DNA of 64,000 nucleotides. Source: Chondrus crispus (taxonomy: Eukaryota > Rhodophyta > Florideophyceae > Gigartinales > Gigartinaceae). The notes under the pieces were generated by a model that saw only the letters and a program-made list of their open reading frames with translations, ran no database searches and was not told where the DNA came from. The stretch lies in assembly GCF_000350225.1 (NCBI RefSeq), contig NW_005179132.1, positions 47,403 to 111,402 on the forward strand, written 5' to 3'. Positions 51,273 through 61,509 of the stretch are shown here, piece by piece. The translations under genes and the position numbers were made by a program. Position 1 is the first letter of the stretch. Each line of letters begins with the position of its first letter.

Positions 51273-52876
51273 TTAGTCAGTCGTGGGATCGATATCCGGC
51301 TCAGGTTCGGCGTGCGCCGGTTCAACAGGGACGTACGTCGTGAGGGGGCTTTGGGGAGGAGAAATGCCTCGCAAAATATCAATCTCGATATCAGAATGCG
51401 CATCCAGATCGTTGATATCATCCCTGCTCGCGGAGTATGATGGACAAGCTGTCAGAAGGCTCCGCGAAGGGCTATGGCGTAATAGGGTTTCAATTATGTC
51501 GGCCACACCACTGGCAGAGGATCGCAGTGCGACACCGAAGGATGCCATCCTCGGCTGCAAGCCTCGCTCGACGAGCAGTGATCGAATTTGTGAAATGCCC
51601 CTCTCGACAGTGCCAGTTTGGCCACCCAGAGGAGTCGTCGAGGACGGTTCTACCGGTACTGATGCCGCTCGGTTATGGTGTCCCACGCCCCCGCGATTAT
51701 TTCTCTTCCGCCTGCTGTCAAAGCCTGAGTCCTCACGGCCGCGGTACCGGGGTACCAGGATCGGATTTGGCACGGTGTGGTTAAGAAACCCCGTATGCAG
51801 CACACCTGTAGATGGTATTGATTCGCATGGAAGTCCGTCATATTTTTCCTCGATGTATATCGCATCTGGCATTTGTGTTGCTCATTGCTGCGCGTCGAGC
51901 TCGGCATAATCACCCAAGTCATACACCGGAGTACCGTAATGGTTACACTTCGGAGCCTTTCCGTTGCACCGCCAGACGCGGTCCCATCGAATGACTTCTA
52001 TTTCGTGAAGAAGTGCTTCTAACTCGACCATGTGGTCAGTGGGACCGAAACAAATAGCATCAACGCCAACTCTGCGAATTGTCGCAATTAAAGAAGCGGA
52101 AAACCGCGGCAAGCGGTCTTGTCGGGCTACATGGATGGCCTCCGTTTCCGCGAGCCAGGCAAACTCGGTGTAGAAAAATTTCCCGAGGCAATCTTCAAGG
52201 CTTGCAACTGCGAAGTCAATTCCCAAGTACGTCACGACAGGTGGCGTGCCAACTGGAATCCATAGAGGAACCTCCAACTTCTCCCAATCTTTTGAGACTC
52301 GCGGCCATCGCTGCCTCACACCCTCCGGTCGCAGACCAAACATTTCTCGTTGCTGCACGGCAGCAAAAACGCCAAACGTGTGTCGGGATGAATGTGTCCA
52401 CCGACGCCATGACTCACGCATGTAGCTGTGACGACCGTCGATATGATCGCCTTGTCATGAAAGGGCCAATGCGTTGGATGAATCAACGAGGCCGTCGCAA
52501 ACAAGCAACGACGGTCGAACTGCTCCACATCGTCAAATAAACCCACCGCTGCTTGGACAGCTACCACCGCATGGCAATATGCCACTTCACGTCCGTATCG
52601 GGCGAACGACACGTCAAAATGCTAGTCAGGTGACAGTACGTTGTCGTAGAAGCCGTAGTCGAAACGCGGATTGACCATGGCCTGCGATGTCCAATTTCTT
52701 GGAAGGCGGTTCCCCGATCTCCAGTTCTCGGGTGCACTGTCACACCGCCAACGGAACTCCCGCTGCTCGAAGATTTCGAGCGGCACCGCGTGGCCCCGGA
52801 GCCACACAAAATTTCCCATCTCCACGGCAGAGCCCTTGTGCATGAATTCGGCCATCAGGTCCGCGCGCAAGCGCAT
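51273..52876 (-). pseudogene. Antisense ORF in the gypsy-B 3' region, broken homologue of the gypsy-A one
   Basis: Minus strand, starting at ATG 52876. It reads through an in-frame TAG at about 52619-52621, a frame change at about 52.36 kb and an in-frame TGA at 51882-51884 to 51273. The segment after the TAG (DVSFARYGREVAYCHAVVAV, then FDDVEQFDRRCLFATASL) aligns without gaps with the gypsy-A antisense protein (SRVSLQKSASSLMRLHGIAV, then YKRADEVDGRVFRSAS). A later segment (VVTYLGIDFAVASLEDCLGK ... EFAWLAETEAI) aligns with its TLAYLERVAVGLPNVALHPL ... HFLWTFGSALDLL. The Pro/Glu-rich tail (PAHAEPEPDIDPTTD) is not shared. It is opposite in direction to pol and ends 115 bases from it. Confidence 0.65.
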
Positions 52877-53020
52877 CCAACGTCACGCCAACAGAAAAAA
52901 AGAGGAAAGAGATCGATGTCAGAATCAAGTGGGTCGCCGGGACAGCTGCGGTTTGGGCAGGGGGCCGTGTGATATCACGACCAAGATTTGTAATTTGTAC
53001 AGTGTTCGGCGCCGAGGGTT

Positions 53021-53125
53021 CATTACAGGCGCACGACTACACGGGTGCCTTTCAGGCGGACGGACTACATGTGAGCCTTACAGACGGACGAACTACACGT
53101 AGGCATTACAGGCCGACGACGTACT
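53021..53125 (+). repeat. Tandem repeat, ~28-bp units, four copies
   Basis: Units of the form ACAGGCGGACGACTACACGT followed by GAGCCTT or AGGCATT. They lie in the gypsy-B 3' region between the antisense ORF and the LTR. The next ~100 bases (53.15-53.22 kb) are filled with TACAGTAG words. Confidence 0.75.
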
Positions 53126-53324
53126 GTATACATTACAGCCTAGAGGTTGTATATGGCAAGGTACAGTAGTAGTGGCATAGTACAGTGCATTTGCATAGTA
53201 GAGTACAGTAGTACAGTAGAATGGACAATGCCCAAGACCCGGCGACCTCGCTCATTTAAGCGACGGCACCGGGCAATGACAGTAAACAGTCAACGATCTT
53301 TTGGGAACAGATTTCTTTCGAAGG

Positions 53325-53650
53325 TGCGACGCCGCGGGTCAAGACAAGCCTCTGACTTAGGCGATATTATCAGCATCTGTCTTGCAACGTTTCCCTGGAT
53401 TTTATTGCCTTTACCCTTACCTTCTCCTGTCCTCCGGCGTTGCGACAACGCGGGATAAGACCAGTCTCTATCCTAGCCGTATTACTGTCGCATGACCTAT
53501 TTCTCTTTCCCTGTATTGTGACGATTGTCAGGTCGCGGGCTACGACAAGCCTCTAGCCTTTGCCGCACTATTGACATATGTCCCTCTCGTTCCATCCAGG
53601 ATTTCCCGCTATTCGACGCTCCGCCCGTTTCGGACACTAGTCTCTAGGCT
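53325..53650 (+). repeat. Imperfect tandem repeat, ~95-110-bp units, about three and a half copies
   Basis: Units start near 53330, 53440, 53530 and 53627 and share a CGCGGGNTANGACAAGCCTCT core, then CCTTNGCCGNATTATTGACA-like and TTTCCCTG blocks. They are non-coding as far as I can see. The rest of 52.88-54.15 kb has no gene. Confidence 0.6.
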
Positions 53651-54147
53651 GGGCTTTCCTTTTTTTGAGTGATCGTACATGACCCCTTCCAGTGCTGGTC
53701 CCATCCCGGGTCCGCACCTTGACCAGTACGCCATGCTTTTACAGTCGGCCGACGTACTTCCCCTTTGCTGTACCACCGTCCCGATCTACCGCGGGACACC
53801 CCTCATTGGTCATCACCTCTCCCTCCAGCTAGCTCATAGCTGGCGACCGCCACTATACTACAGTGGTGTCCGAAACGGAACGGGTCTTCTGGACCCTGGT
53901 AGACGGCCGGCTTGGCAGGGCTTCCGGATTGTCGATCCGGGGGCGCTGTGCGCCTCTGTCACTGCAGGTACTTGCTCGCTCGGAGGCGGTGTCTTCTCCG
54001 GCGGAATCCGCACGGTTCATCGTCGATGATCATTGGCGATCCACGCGGTGATTTCCGACCTCTTTCAATCCGTCCGGTAATTACTCGGGCTGGCGATCCA
54101 GTGCGGTATCCACCTCCGTAGCTATACCCTCCACAAGAGTACCAAAA

Positions 54148-55365
54148 TGTGGTATAACTGTCGTCGTCCAGACCACTCGGAAACGAGGGGGTTAGGGTTA
54201 CCCACGCGCGAACGCAAACCGTGTGGATGGACTCCAAAAAGAGGGAACGCACACGTGGCAGGTGACGTTCGGCCGGTCGGAGGTGGAATAACCGGGCGGC
54301 CAGTCACGGATTGGAAGCCCGAGCGCTAAGGGAAACCGGGATCGGTGATAGCTTATAGCCGTAAAGAAGGGAGGCGAGTCTGCTTCCTCCTTACTGGGAC
54401 GGGGCAGGTGCCCCCGGTCTTAAGCCTAAGTGGGACGCCCGGACACCTGTCCCACTAGCCGTTCCTTACTGTATACCAGCTACTGTACACAATTAATAAA
54501 GTTGTGCCATTAACTACTAATTACTACCTATAACCGTACGGATTACAGACGTGTGCGCGTAGCCACGCCAGAGGTCGTAATACGTGTGACTGTAGCATAA
54601 ACCCCCGGTCGCGGTGGGGGTTTAGCTATAGTCGCGTAATGCCTGTGAGACGGGAGAAAACAACACCAAAACACGGACACCAGAACGTACGCGGGCGGTG
54701 GTAGCGTGGTAGAGCGGTGGGGAGCGGACGCGACTACAATGCGCGTTTAGAGCGGATCAACGCGCTCGACGCCCCGGGCGGCGCTAGTTAGCGTTCTAGC
54801 GCCGATGGGCGGAGGCGGATCCGGCTCGCTCGAGCACGTGTCGCGACCGCTACCCGCGTTAGTTTTTGGTTAACGCGCTCGCGTTAAGAGAACGCGTTTA
54901 GAATAAGCAGACAGGGTTAGACCTGCGGCGGAGGATCTGGTCAAGCCCGTGCTTGTCCTTCTCCTCCCTCCGCCGCCGGTCGCCCTGTCATTTAATATAC
55001 AAGTAAAGAATCTATCATATCACACCACAGTATCTATCTAGTGGCTTACACGGTAAGCCAGTGCGCCGTACTCTTAATTGCTCCGCTATACACGTGCACA
55101 GCGCACAGCAAGCGGGTACTTACAGACGCATGCATACGCGCTGTAAGACGTGTTGAGGGTGTACAGTAGCCGCCGCCAGCAGTAAATAATCACCTTCGCG
55201 ATTATGCAACCGTGACCCGCGGGGTACTACTGTACTCCGCGACGGGCGCGTGTACGCCCGCTCGCTACAGTAGCACCCGCTGTACCGTCGGGTTCACATC
55301 TCCCCGGGGTGGTCGTGGTACGCAATTGTACCACACCCCTCTCCGTTGGGGGTGTTTATGCTACA
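54148..55365 (+). repeat. Gypsy-B 3' LTR, split by a solo LTR
   Basis: Begins TGTGGTATAA at 54148 and ends in a stem-loop (ACCCC-loop-GGGGGT) with GTTTATGCTACA at 55365, the same terminal structure as gypsy-A and gypsy-C LTRs. Its middle is interrupted at 54591-55211. Removing the insert and one copy of the 5-bp duplication leaves an LTR of about 590 bp. The 5' limit is inferred from the TGT start. Confidence 0.65.
54591..55211 (-). mobile_element. Solo LTR of the gypsy-A family with 5-bp target duplication
   Basis: 621 bases, alignable along its whole length with the gypsy-A LTRs (in the same orientation as them), with ends TGTAGCATAA and TTATGCAACC. It is flanked by GTGAC at 54586-54590 and 55212-55216. 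The uninterrupted gypsy-B copy at 46.87 kb has a single GTGAC at this site. No internal sequence remains, so it arose by LTR-LTR recombination after a complete insertion. Confidence 0.9.
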
Positions 55366-57111
55366 ACTTTGACCGTACAGATAGTAAGTTGCTTAAGTTT
55401 TCAGCTCGTCACCGGCTATATTGGATTACACTACAGTAAAGCTGCGCGCGTCCAGTGCGATGTACTTCCCATGTTCTTTGATTTCTTTCCGTTTGGACTA
55501 GTCCTCCTGACGCACCGGCGTAGTGGTCCCGCAGGCGCTCTCATCTAGGTACAGCCTGTACTTGTTTTTCGTTTTCGGATAAGCGATACCTGCGCTTGTA
55601 CTACACCAGTCGCTTGCTGCAACCGCCTATTCCAGCAGCACATCCATGCGAGATAGCGAGTGCTAACTGATTTTTCGTGACAGATCCCTGTCCCGCACTG
55701 CAAACGGGTTATAAATAGTTGGTACTAACGGCGTTTAGCGGCTTGCGGGAAGTTCGGGCACGCTGACAGGAAGAATGGAAAGCAGTTGCTTTTCTTGGGA
55801 GACAGAACTCTTATGCACAGCCCAGTGTACGATTGCGCGACGCTCGCTTTTTATGCCCTCGTAGACGCATCAGAAGAGGCACAAATATGTCCCTCGGCGT
55901 CCATATCCTTGATACGTCGTGCGTCTCAAGCTCTTCCACTTTTCTTCTTACAGGGCCTTGACAGCCCGCCCAAAGCTCATCGTGATCCGAAGATCCGGCT
56001 GCGTACGATGGAAGGGTGCCTTTTGGCTCGAGTGCGGGCTCACCGCCATAGCGGAGGTTGGCGTAAGGACATATCTCACCAGACTGCTCAATTCGGTGAA
56101 GTCGGCCCTGAAAACTCGGTTGGGGAAGGTGGCTCAGCTTCACAGAGTCAAATTAAGATTTATCATACCTGCTTTCAGCCCCAAGTGGTCCAATCTCGTT
56201 TCACGTTGAACGGCGGTGCGGCGAGATCTTGGCTTTACTACAGCGGGGTACGCAATTATAGGACGATTTTACAAATCTAAACGCAAAAAGACCAACGTTT
56301 TGCCAAATGATCCTGAATCTTCACAGAGTATCAACTGAAGATGTTGTGAGTGTTGTTACCTTCGAATGGCCGGAATCGGCCACCACTACTCGGAACGGCA
56401 AGGTCGGCAGTGGGGACCTCTGACAGAGCAGGTTTTGGAGAAACGTCTGGCAACCGCCCTACAAATCTGTCCCAAAATATTTAATGTAACGTTATTCTGC
56501 GCACTGCATTTTGGCCGGTGACCGACTCATCCCAAGCAAGATGCAGTAGTCAAAAGAGCTCCGCCACCACCGGAGATGGACGCAGCAGACGAAGACAAGA
56601 CAGCAGAGGCGTCTGGCTGGAGCCCCTACGCTGTTCTCTTCTTCGCACCCGCACGTCTTTTCTTCACCGTGCGGTGAGGACTTTGTAGTCAGGCGGAGAA
56701 CGGAATGCCGGCTCGATCTAGTGATGTTGGCGGTAAGGGTGTTTTTCTCTCGAACTGCAGCTGATTCGGCTTCCTTCGCGATGTGCTTCTCTTCTCTAAC
56801 TTACCTCGCGCGCTCCTCTGCGGCTTTATTTTAGCCGTCTGCCTGTCATGTGCTAACGCAGCGGCCATTGCTTCCTCGGTGGTCAAGGGAAGTCTCTGTG
56901 ACGTGAAAAGGAATCTGCGGCTGCTCGCAACGGACTGAAGCTGCATGCTGTAGAGCACTGACCGCCCTCGTAATCACGGTGCTGTACTGTAGCACACGCG
57001 GAATGCCTCACTATCATAAGTGATATATAGACCACGTGTAACCGTGTATCCAATCCCCCGCTCGTGGCCGGGTGTAAGCTCCATGGAGCCCTGTCGAAGT
57101 ACTGACAGTCT
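55366..57111. other. Spacer, no gene supported
   Basis: About 1.7 kb. Frames at 55786-56280 (plus), 55811-56143 (minus) and 56689-56958 (minus; basic, with a Lys/Arg-rich stretch) have no recognisable domain. No clear repeat was found. Confidence 0.4.
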
Positions 57112-57248
57112 ACCCACGTGTACCTGTGGGTGGTATGCATCACGTTTATTCGTGCCATTACCCACGTGTACCCGTGTTATGCGTCACATTTATCCGTGCC
57201 AATTAACCACATGTACCCGTGGCCCACCACCACGTGTCACGGGTGTCG
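57112..57248 (+). repeat. Tandem repeat, ~47-bp units, about two and a half copies
   Basis: Units contain ACCCACGTGTACC(C/T)GTG, then GCATCACGTTTATTCGTGCC; each carries a CACGTG or CACATG core. Confidence 0.75.
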
Positions 57249-57292
57249 TGCCCCTTTTATTTTAATTAGTATTATTACTATTATTATATCCC

Positions 57293-57319
57293 GACGTCGA
57301 CTTCTATATAGTCGACGTC
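57293..57319. repeat. Hairpin, 10-bp perfect arms
   Basis: GACGTCGACT, seven-base AT loop, AGTCGACGTC, adjoining an AT-rich stretch. Confidence 0.8.
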
Positions 57320-57673
57320 CGGCCCGAAGTAAATCCTCACGAAGCCTTGGGTCGAGAACCTGAGTTTCTGGAATCGGAGTCGTAGCCTCGCGCCGGTCCC
57401 CGTCCCACGACGGTACCACGCGAGCTATCAACGTCCCCGAATCCCACCTACCTCTACCGGGCGCGCCCCCTGCTCCCCTACTGTAGCGTGCGCGCCAGCC
57501 TGTTCCAACCGCTCCGCCCCACCTGCGCGTGTCCTCCATTTCCTTTTACCTCTCTAATTCCCTACTGCGCATAGCGCCCAGCCCCGTACCGAATTCCTTT
57601 ACGGGTGGTATCCCGAATCCTCTACATGCGCTCCCGAACGCGCGCGCTCTGTCAGAGGGGGATACCACCCTTC

Positions 57674-57711
57674 CCCCTTGTAGCGTAAACACGTGTTTAC
57701 GCTACAAGGGG
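57674..57711. repeat. 38-bp perfect palindrome resembling two head-to-head LTR tips
   Basis: Arms CCCCTTGTAGCGTAAACAC and its exact complement, no spacer. TGTAGCGTAAAC is close to the LTR tip TGTAGCATAAAC of gypsy-A, so the palindrome looks like two LTR ends facing each other. It lies 13 bases from the next palindrome, which forms the end of an LTR. Confidence 0.85.
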
Positions 57712-57719
57712 ATTAGGGG

Positions 57720-58410
57720 ATTAGCATACACCCTCGGTCGTCTACGGGTACCCCTAGACGACCGAGGGTGTATGCGCAGTCCGACGTAGACCCCGTTCGA
57801 TCGTGAAGACGGGTGAAGCACCAGCTAACAAGGCAAGGAAGCGGGCCCTGGTAGCGGTGTGGTAGAGCAGGACGGTCTGGGACGAGCGTACGCGCGGGCT
57901 GATCTACTCCTCGACGCCCCGGAGCAGCGCTGGGTAACGTACCAGCGCCGACGGGCAGAGGCGGATCTAGGCTCGCTCGCGCACGCGTGTGTCCCCTACC
58001 CGCTCCCTTCCTCCTAACGCGCGCGAAGGCGAAGGTGCGTGGTTAGAATGAGCTGGGTGGCCTGACCTTGGCGGTCGGTTGTGGACAAGTCTGTGCTTCT
58101 CCCCCTCCTGCCGCCGTTGGTCCGCTCCCCATTTAATATACAAAACAATCTATCATAACACTACAGTACCGAGGTACTGTAGGGGGCTACTGTAGTGCAG
58201 GTCGGCCTGCACTGTAATATTGTCAGCTATGTCGAGGCTGACAGTACACGTAGTACCCGTGGTGCGTGCGCGCTTCGTTCGCGCGTGGTACACGTGTGCA
58301 CGTGTATGCGCGTGTCCCTTGTCCCCGTGGTGTACACGTGGACACGCGCGGTTGTACTGTAGAAGGTCGAGCTCTACAGTATGGGATTCCGTTGTTGATC
58401 TAATCTAACT
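57720..58410 (-). repeat. Gypsy-C-type LTR, second copy
   Basis: Reverse complement of 37497-38085; shares CCATTTAATATACAAAACAATCTATCATAA-type core with the gypsy-A LTRs as well. On the minus strand its 3' end is a palindrome at 57724-57775. Further short palindromes fill 58161-58400 (for example CTACAGTACCGAGGTACTGT and a GTGCAGGTC/GGCCTGCAC pair). No gag or primer site follows on the minus strand, so it is a solo or truncated LTR. Confidence 0.65.
57724..57775. repeat. Inverted repeat with 21-bp perfect arms
   Basis: Arms at 57724-57744 and 57755-57775 (GCATACACCCTCGGTCG...), ten-base loop CGGGTACCCC. It corresponds to the terminal stem-loop of the related LTRs (GCATACACCCC...GGGGTGTTTATGC) but with a much longer perfect stem. 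Confidence 0.85.
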
Positions 58411-58496
58411 AAAAAAAGCCCAAGGGGGGGTAATACTACACCCCTCAGTGCACGACACATGCCTTCGCGTACTTTCGCAAGCTTCTTCTTGATCAT

Positions 58497-59824
58497 CTAC
58501 TGCATGGCAGTCATGGAGAGCTGTGTAGTGCTAGAACACCTTTCTCCTCCACCTATACGCAATGGGCGGTGCAGCAATCTGGCATAATCGATGGGCCACA
58601 AGCCCGTCTTGCGAAACGCTGCTTTGATGTTCTGCGGGGTGAAGGAGGCTTCGCACGTGTGGGTGGTAAAGAAAGAGAAGTCAAATTGGTCGTATTCAAC
58701 TTTCCCGCTGGTTCCGGCCACCGATAAGATCTTGTTGCTCAGATGTTGTTTCAAATGGGAGTAGACAGAGACATCAAGAGACTGCGTCGCTCCACTCATA
58801 TGAGCTGGTAGGCAGTGAACAATGAAGTTGCCTTCTTTTAGCATCCGAAACACCTTGAATCTCATACGGCTGCGGTAGCCGTCAAAGAAGAGATACACCA
58901 TGCGTCTTTTAAGCGTTAGATCCTCGGCACTTCATAAAAAAGCTTTCGCTCACTCGAGAAAGTTTTCTTTGTCCCAGACGACAAGGTCCCGACCACTGGT
59001 AATTAGAGAGTGCCTCGGTAGAAAATCAGCTAACGTCTTGAACACAGGCTCAATTAGTTTCATCCATTTGGTCCTACAATCGTCCTTGTCTGAATACCAG
59101 TTCCCCTCAACATAAACATACAAATGCCGTGCTGTCGTCTGCACAGATCGCAGTCATCAATTTTCACCTGTCGCAGTTTTTAAAAAGTGGCTGAGACTGC
59201 TGCACTCGGACACCTGAGCAAGCATATGTTCTCTTACTCGTTGTGACGAAAAAGTCCTCTGCTGGTGTCATTCGGTTCTCGTCAGTTTTAAAAATCAACC
59301 TAACCTCAGGGTTGTGTAACTTGCAAAAGGTCTCCCAAGATATAAAGTGAGTAGTTACGTATCAGACAGTGTAGCTTGGAAACGAACTTCCTCTTGCTTA
59401 CTTGCTCTTTCAAAGCGCAGCTTGTACTTTCGCCTCTCCTTGAAGTTGCGAAGCCATGTTTCCCTGCCTTCCGTTCTTGAACTGGAGCTTCTTGCGGCGA
59501 TCCTCTGGAAAAGTTTCCACGAACTCTTCCGCTGCGTCGAGTTGGTCGAGTATCGTCAGAGGATAGCCGGTGTCCTCATACTCCTGAAGCCATTGAACGA
59601 GGATATCGTCCCCCGCTCCGTTGTGGCCTGGAGCACGTCCTGTGAACCTCGACCTAGCATTCGGACCAGCTTTCTCCGTTGTGATACGGTCTTGTAGAGT
59701 AGACTTCGGTGAATGAGCCCTGGCAGAAGCCTTTCCGCACAGACAGCTTCCCATCGATGCTCGCTTGCACAGAAACTTGTTCTCGCCGCTGTCTCCGCGA
59801 TTCGCGACGAGATTCCTTGACCAT
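58497..59824 (-). pseudogene. Pogo-like DDE transposase, decayed
   Basis: Starts at ATG 59822-59824 (MVKESRRESRRQRREQ). The N-terminal helix-turn-helix (KASARAHSPKSTLQDRI) is read after a frame change at about 59.73 kb, followed by a CENP-B-like second HTH (DDILVQWLQEYEDTGYPLTI and later SWETFCKLHNPEVRL in another frame). The DDE region reads in one frame from 59144 to 58497 with two in-frame TGA stops near 58.93 kb: VVWDKENFLE, then VYLFFDGYRSRM, then VHCLPAHMSGATQSLDVSVY and FRKTGLWPID, which match the DDE_1 domain of pogo/Tigger/Jerky transposases (LPxHxxxxxQxLDV signature). The enzyme would cut and paste the element. Terminal inverted repeats were not found. Confidence 0.8.
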
Positions 59825-59843
59825 CGCCGTGCGTCCAGATGAC

Positions 59844-59918
59844 GAGAGGAGCGATGAGGAGAGGAGCGATGAGAAGAGGAGCGATGAGGAGAGGAGCGAT
59901 GAGGAGAGGAACGATAGG
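59844..59918 (+). repeat. 15-bp minisatellite, five units
   Basis: GAGGAGAGGAGCGAT repeated with one or two substitutions, directly upstream of the transposase start on the minus strand. Confidence 0.9.
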
Positions 59919-60768
59919 CTTAAAGAAGCGACATGGGTACCAGCTGAGGATAGTGCCTCATAGACTGTCTGGACTCTGCAAAAGCAAACTCTGAATTGGG
60001 CGGGGAAAAAGCGCCAATCTGCCACTTTCGAATTCGAGGAATCGCGTGGTGTCATCCATTTCGCTCTATGACAAACGAACTGTCCAGGAATAGACAAGGG
60101 GGACAGAGGATTACTGCTACTTGACGCGTCTGGGGGGTCAAATCGTGAAATGGAAAAGGAATAAAATTACAGAAATCACTTTTGTCCAGTAATTGCCTGC
60201 CCTGTCCGATAATGGCGTACCCCCGCTGTATGGACTGGATAACTTGCGGCATAACTTCTATCCCACACACACATGCCGCAAGTTTTGCGACAAGGGCGGC
60301 TACAGAGCAGTCATCTCTGCATAGCTGCAGCACTTCTGGTTTACGGCGTCGTTACTTTCGGTATCGCAGAGTCTCAGCAAGCGTCCTCGGGTAGTGCCAG
60401 TTTCAGAACAATTGCACTTGCGGCAACACTGTCGCAGCTGCATTCGAAAGTGCCCGAGTTCACCTTTGCAGGCACTTGCTAGAACCGCGTGGCTGGAAAG
60501 CCAGGGAGATTAGTGCCAGAGCGTTTACACGACACACACATCAGGATAACACCGCTTCATCCAAAGACAAGAGTGGCTGACAAACGCTCAAGCCGGTGGC
60601 TCTGTTGGGAGGTAGCTTTGTTGGCCTTGACAGACCGTCGACTCCCTTTGCGACACATGGGACGAGCTCGTCGTGATGCAAACGCAATCTAACGTTGAGA
60701 ATTTGATGTGAGTGACCTTGAATCAGCTAGAGAACTGTCCCAAGGTTGCGCGCATCAAGGAATCGAGA
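59919..60768. other. Spacer upstream of NTAQ1
   Basis: About 850 bases without a recognised gene. A GTGAGT splice-donor-like hexamer at 60710-60715 lies shortly before the NTAQ1 start and could mark a leader intron. Confidence 0.4.
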
Positions 60769-61509
60769 ATGGCCAAGAGTTTGACCTCATCCGAAAGTAC
60801 AGTTTTGACATATGAACAGTGCAAAGCGGTCACAGCCCCGTTCTACTGTGAGGAAAACGTGTGTAACATCCTGAAACTGGCCTTGCAGGCCGGTGCGAAG
60901 ATTGGGGACTTGTTCGCTGTTTTTGTCAGTAGTCCCGACAGACTTGTTCCGTTTCGTGAGCAAAAGTCCACATTCAAAGAGAAAGGGGGCATGTGCTATT
61001 GGGATTATCATGTTATCCCGTTGATTCTTACATCTACAAGGCGAAATTCAGAGAAGACCGCTCTAGTTTATGACGTTGATTCTGTATTGCCTTTTCCGTC
61101 CAGTCTACAGCATTACGTTACTCATTCTATTCCGGCACCTTTTCATGGAATGGATTATCAACAAATCCATATAAAAGAGTTCAGGCACTGCTTCCGAGTG
61201 GTGAACTATGGAGAGGTTATGACGCGCTTTTCATCAGATAGGAGACATATGCTGCTCCCTGCCTCTCACTGGAGGGAAGCTGGTGTTCCTGAGTATACGA
61301 GCGTGCCTCCACCATGGCCATGCTTCAAGCCAGATGCAAGCTCTCATCCACACTCTCTGCCCTTGTTTTTGAAGATGGACGCTGCAATGGAGGACGACTT
61401 GTTTAAGGTTAACGGCGAGTTGTCTCAAGAAGAAGCTCCTGGGGAGCTATTCTGTTGCGTTGAGGACCTCTTCAAGTTTTTCGACAGGTTAATCGTTGAT
61501 CCTCACTAG
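60769..61509 (+). CDS. NTAQ1: Protein N-terminal glutamine amidohydrolase
   Basis: 246 residues from ATG 60769; the frame is open slightly further upstream but without another ATG. The enzyme deamidates an N-terminal glutamine to glutamate, feeding the Arg/N-degron pathway of protein degradation in cytosol and nucleus. The catalytic signature is clear: Cys27 in FYCEENV, His81 in WDYHVI, and an Asp (102 or 104) in YDVDSVLPFP. Further family features are DLFAVFVSSPDRLVPFREQ, the FRVVNYGEVMTRFSSDRRHM segment and the Pro-rich PPPWPCF. The length is slightly above the usual ~205 aa because of insertions after the WDYH box and near the C-terminus. All catalytic residues are present, so it should be active. 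Confidence 0.93.
   Translation: MAKSLTSSESTVLTYEQCKAVTAPFYCEENVCNILKLALQAGAKIGDLFAVFVSSPDRLVPFREQKSTFKEKGGMCYWDYHVIPLILTSTRRNSEKTALVYDVDSVLPFPSSLQHYVTHSIPAPFHGMDYQQIHIKEFRHCFRVVNYGEVMTRFSSDRRHMLLPASHWREAGVPEYTSVPPPWPCFKPDASSHPHSLPLFLKMDAAMEDDLFKVNGELSQEEAPGELFCCVEDLFKFFDRLIVDPH

Larger units (their letters stand above)
46562..55365 (+). mobile_element. Ty3/gypsy element 'gypsy-B', decayed
   Basis: Plus strand: 5' LTR remnant 46562-46991, unrecognisable gag region, pol 48194-51158 (RT-RNaseH-IN-chromodomain), an antisense ORF 51273-52876, tandem repeats, and a 3' LTR 54148-55365 interrupted by a solo LTR. Pol carries several stops and frame changes. The layout, with an antisense ORF between pol and the 3' LTR reading back toward pol, is the same as in gypsy-A. 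Outer limits are approximate. Confidence 0.75.
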
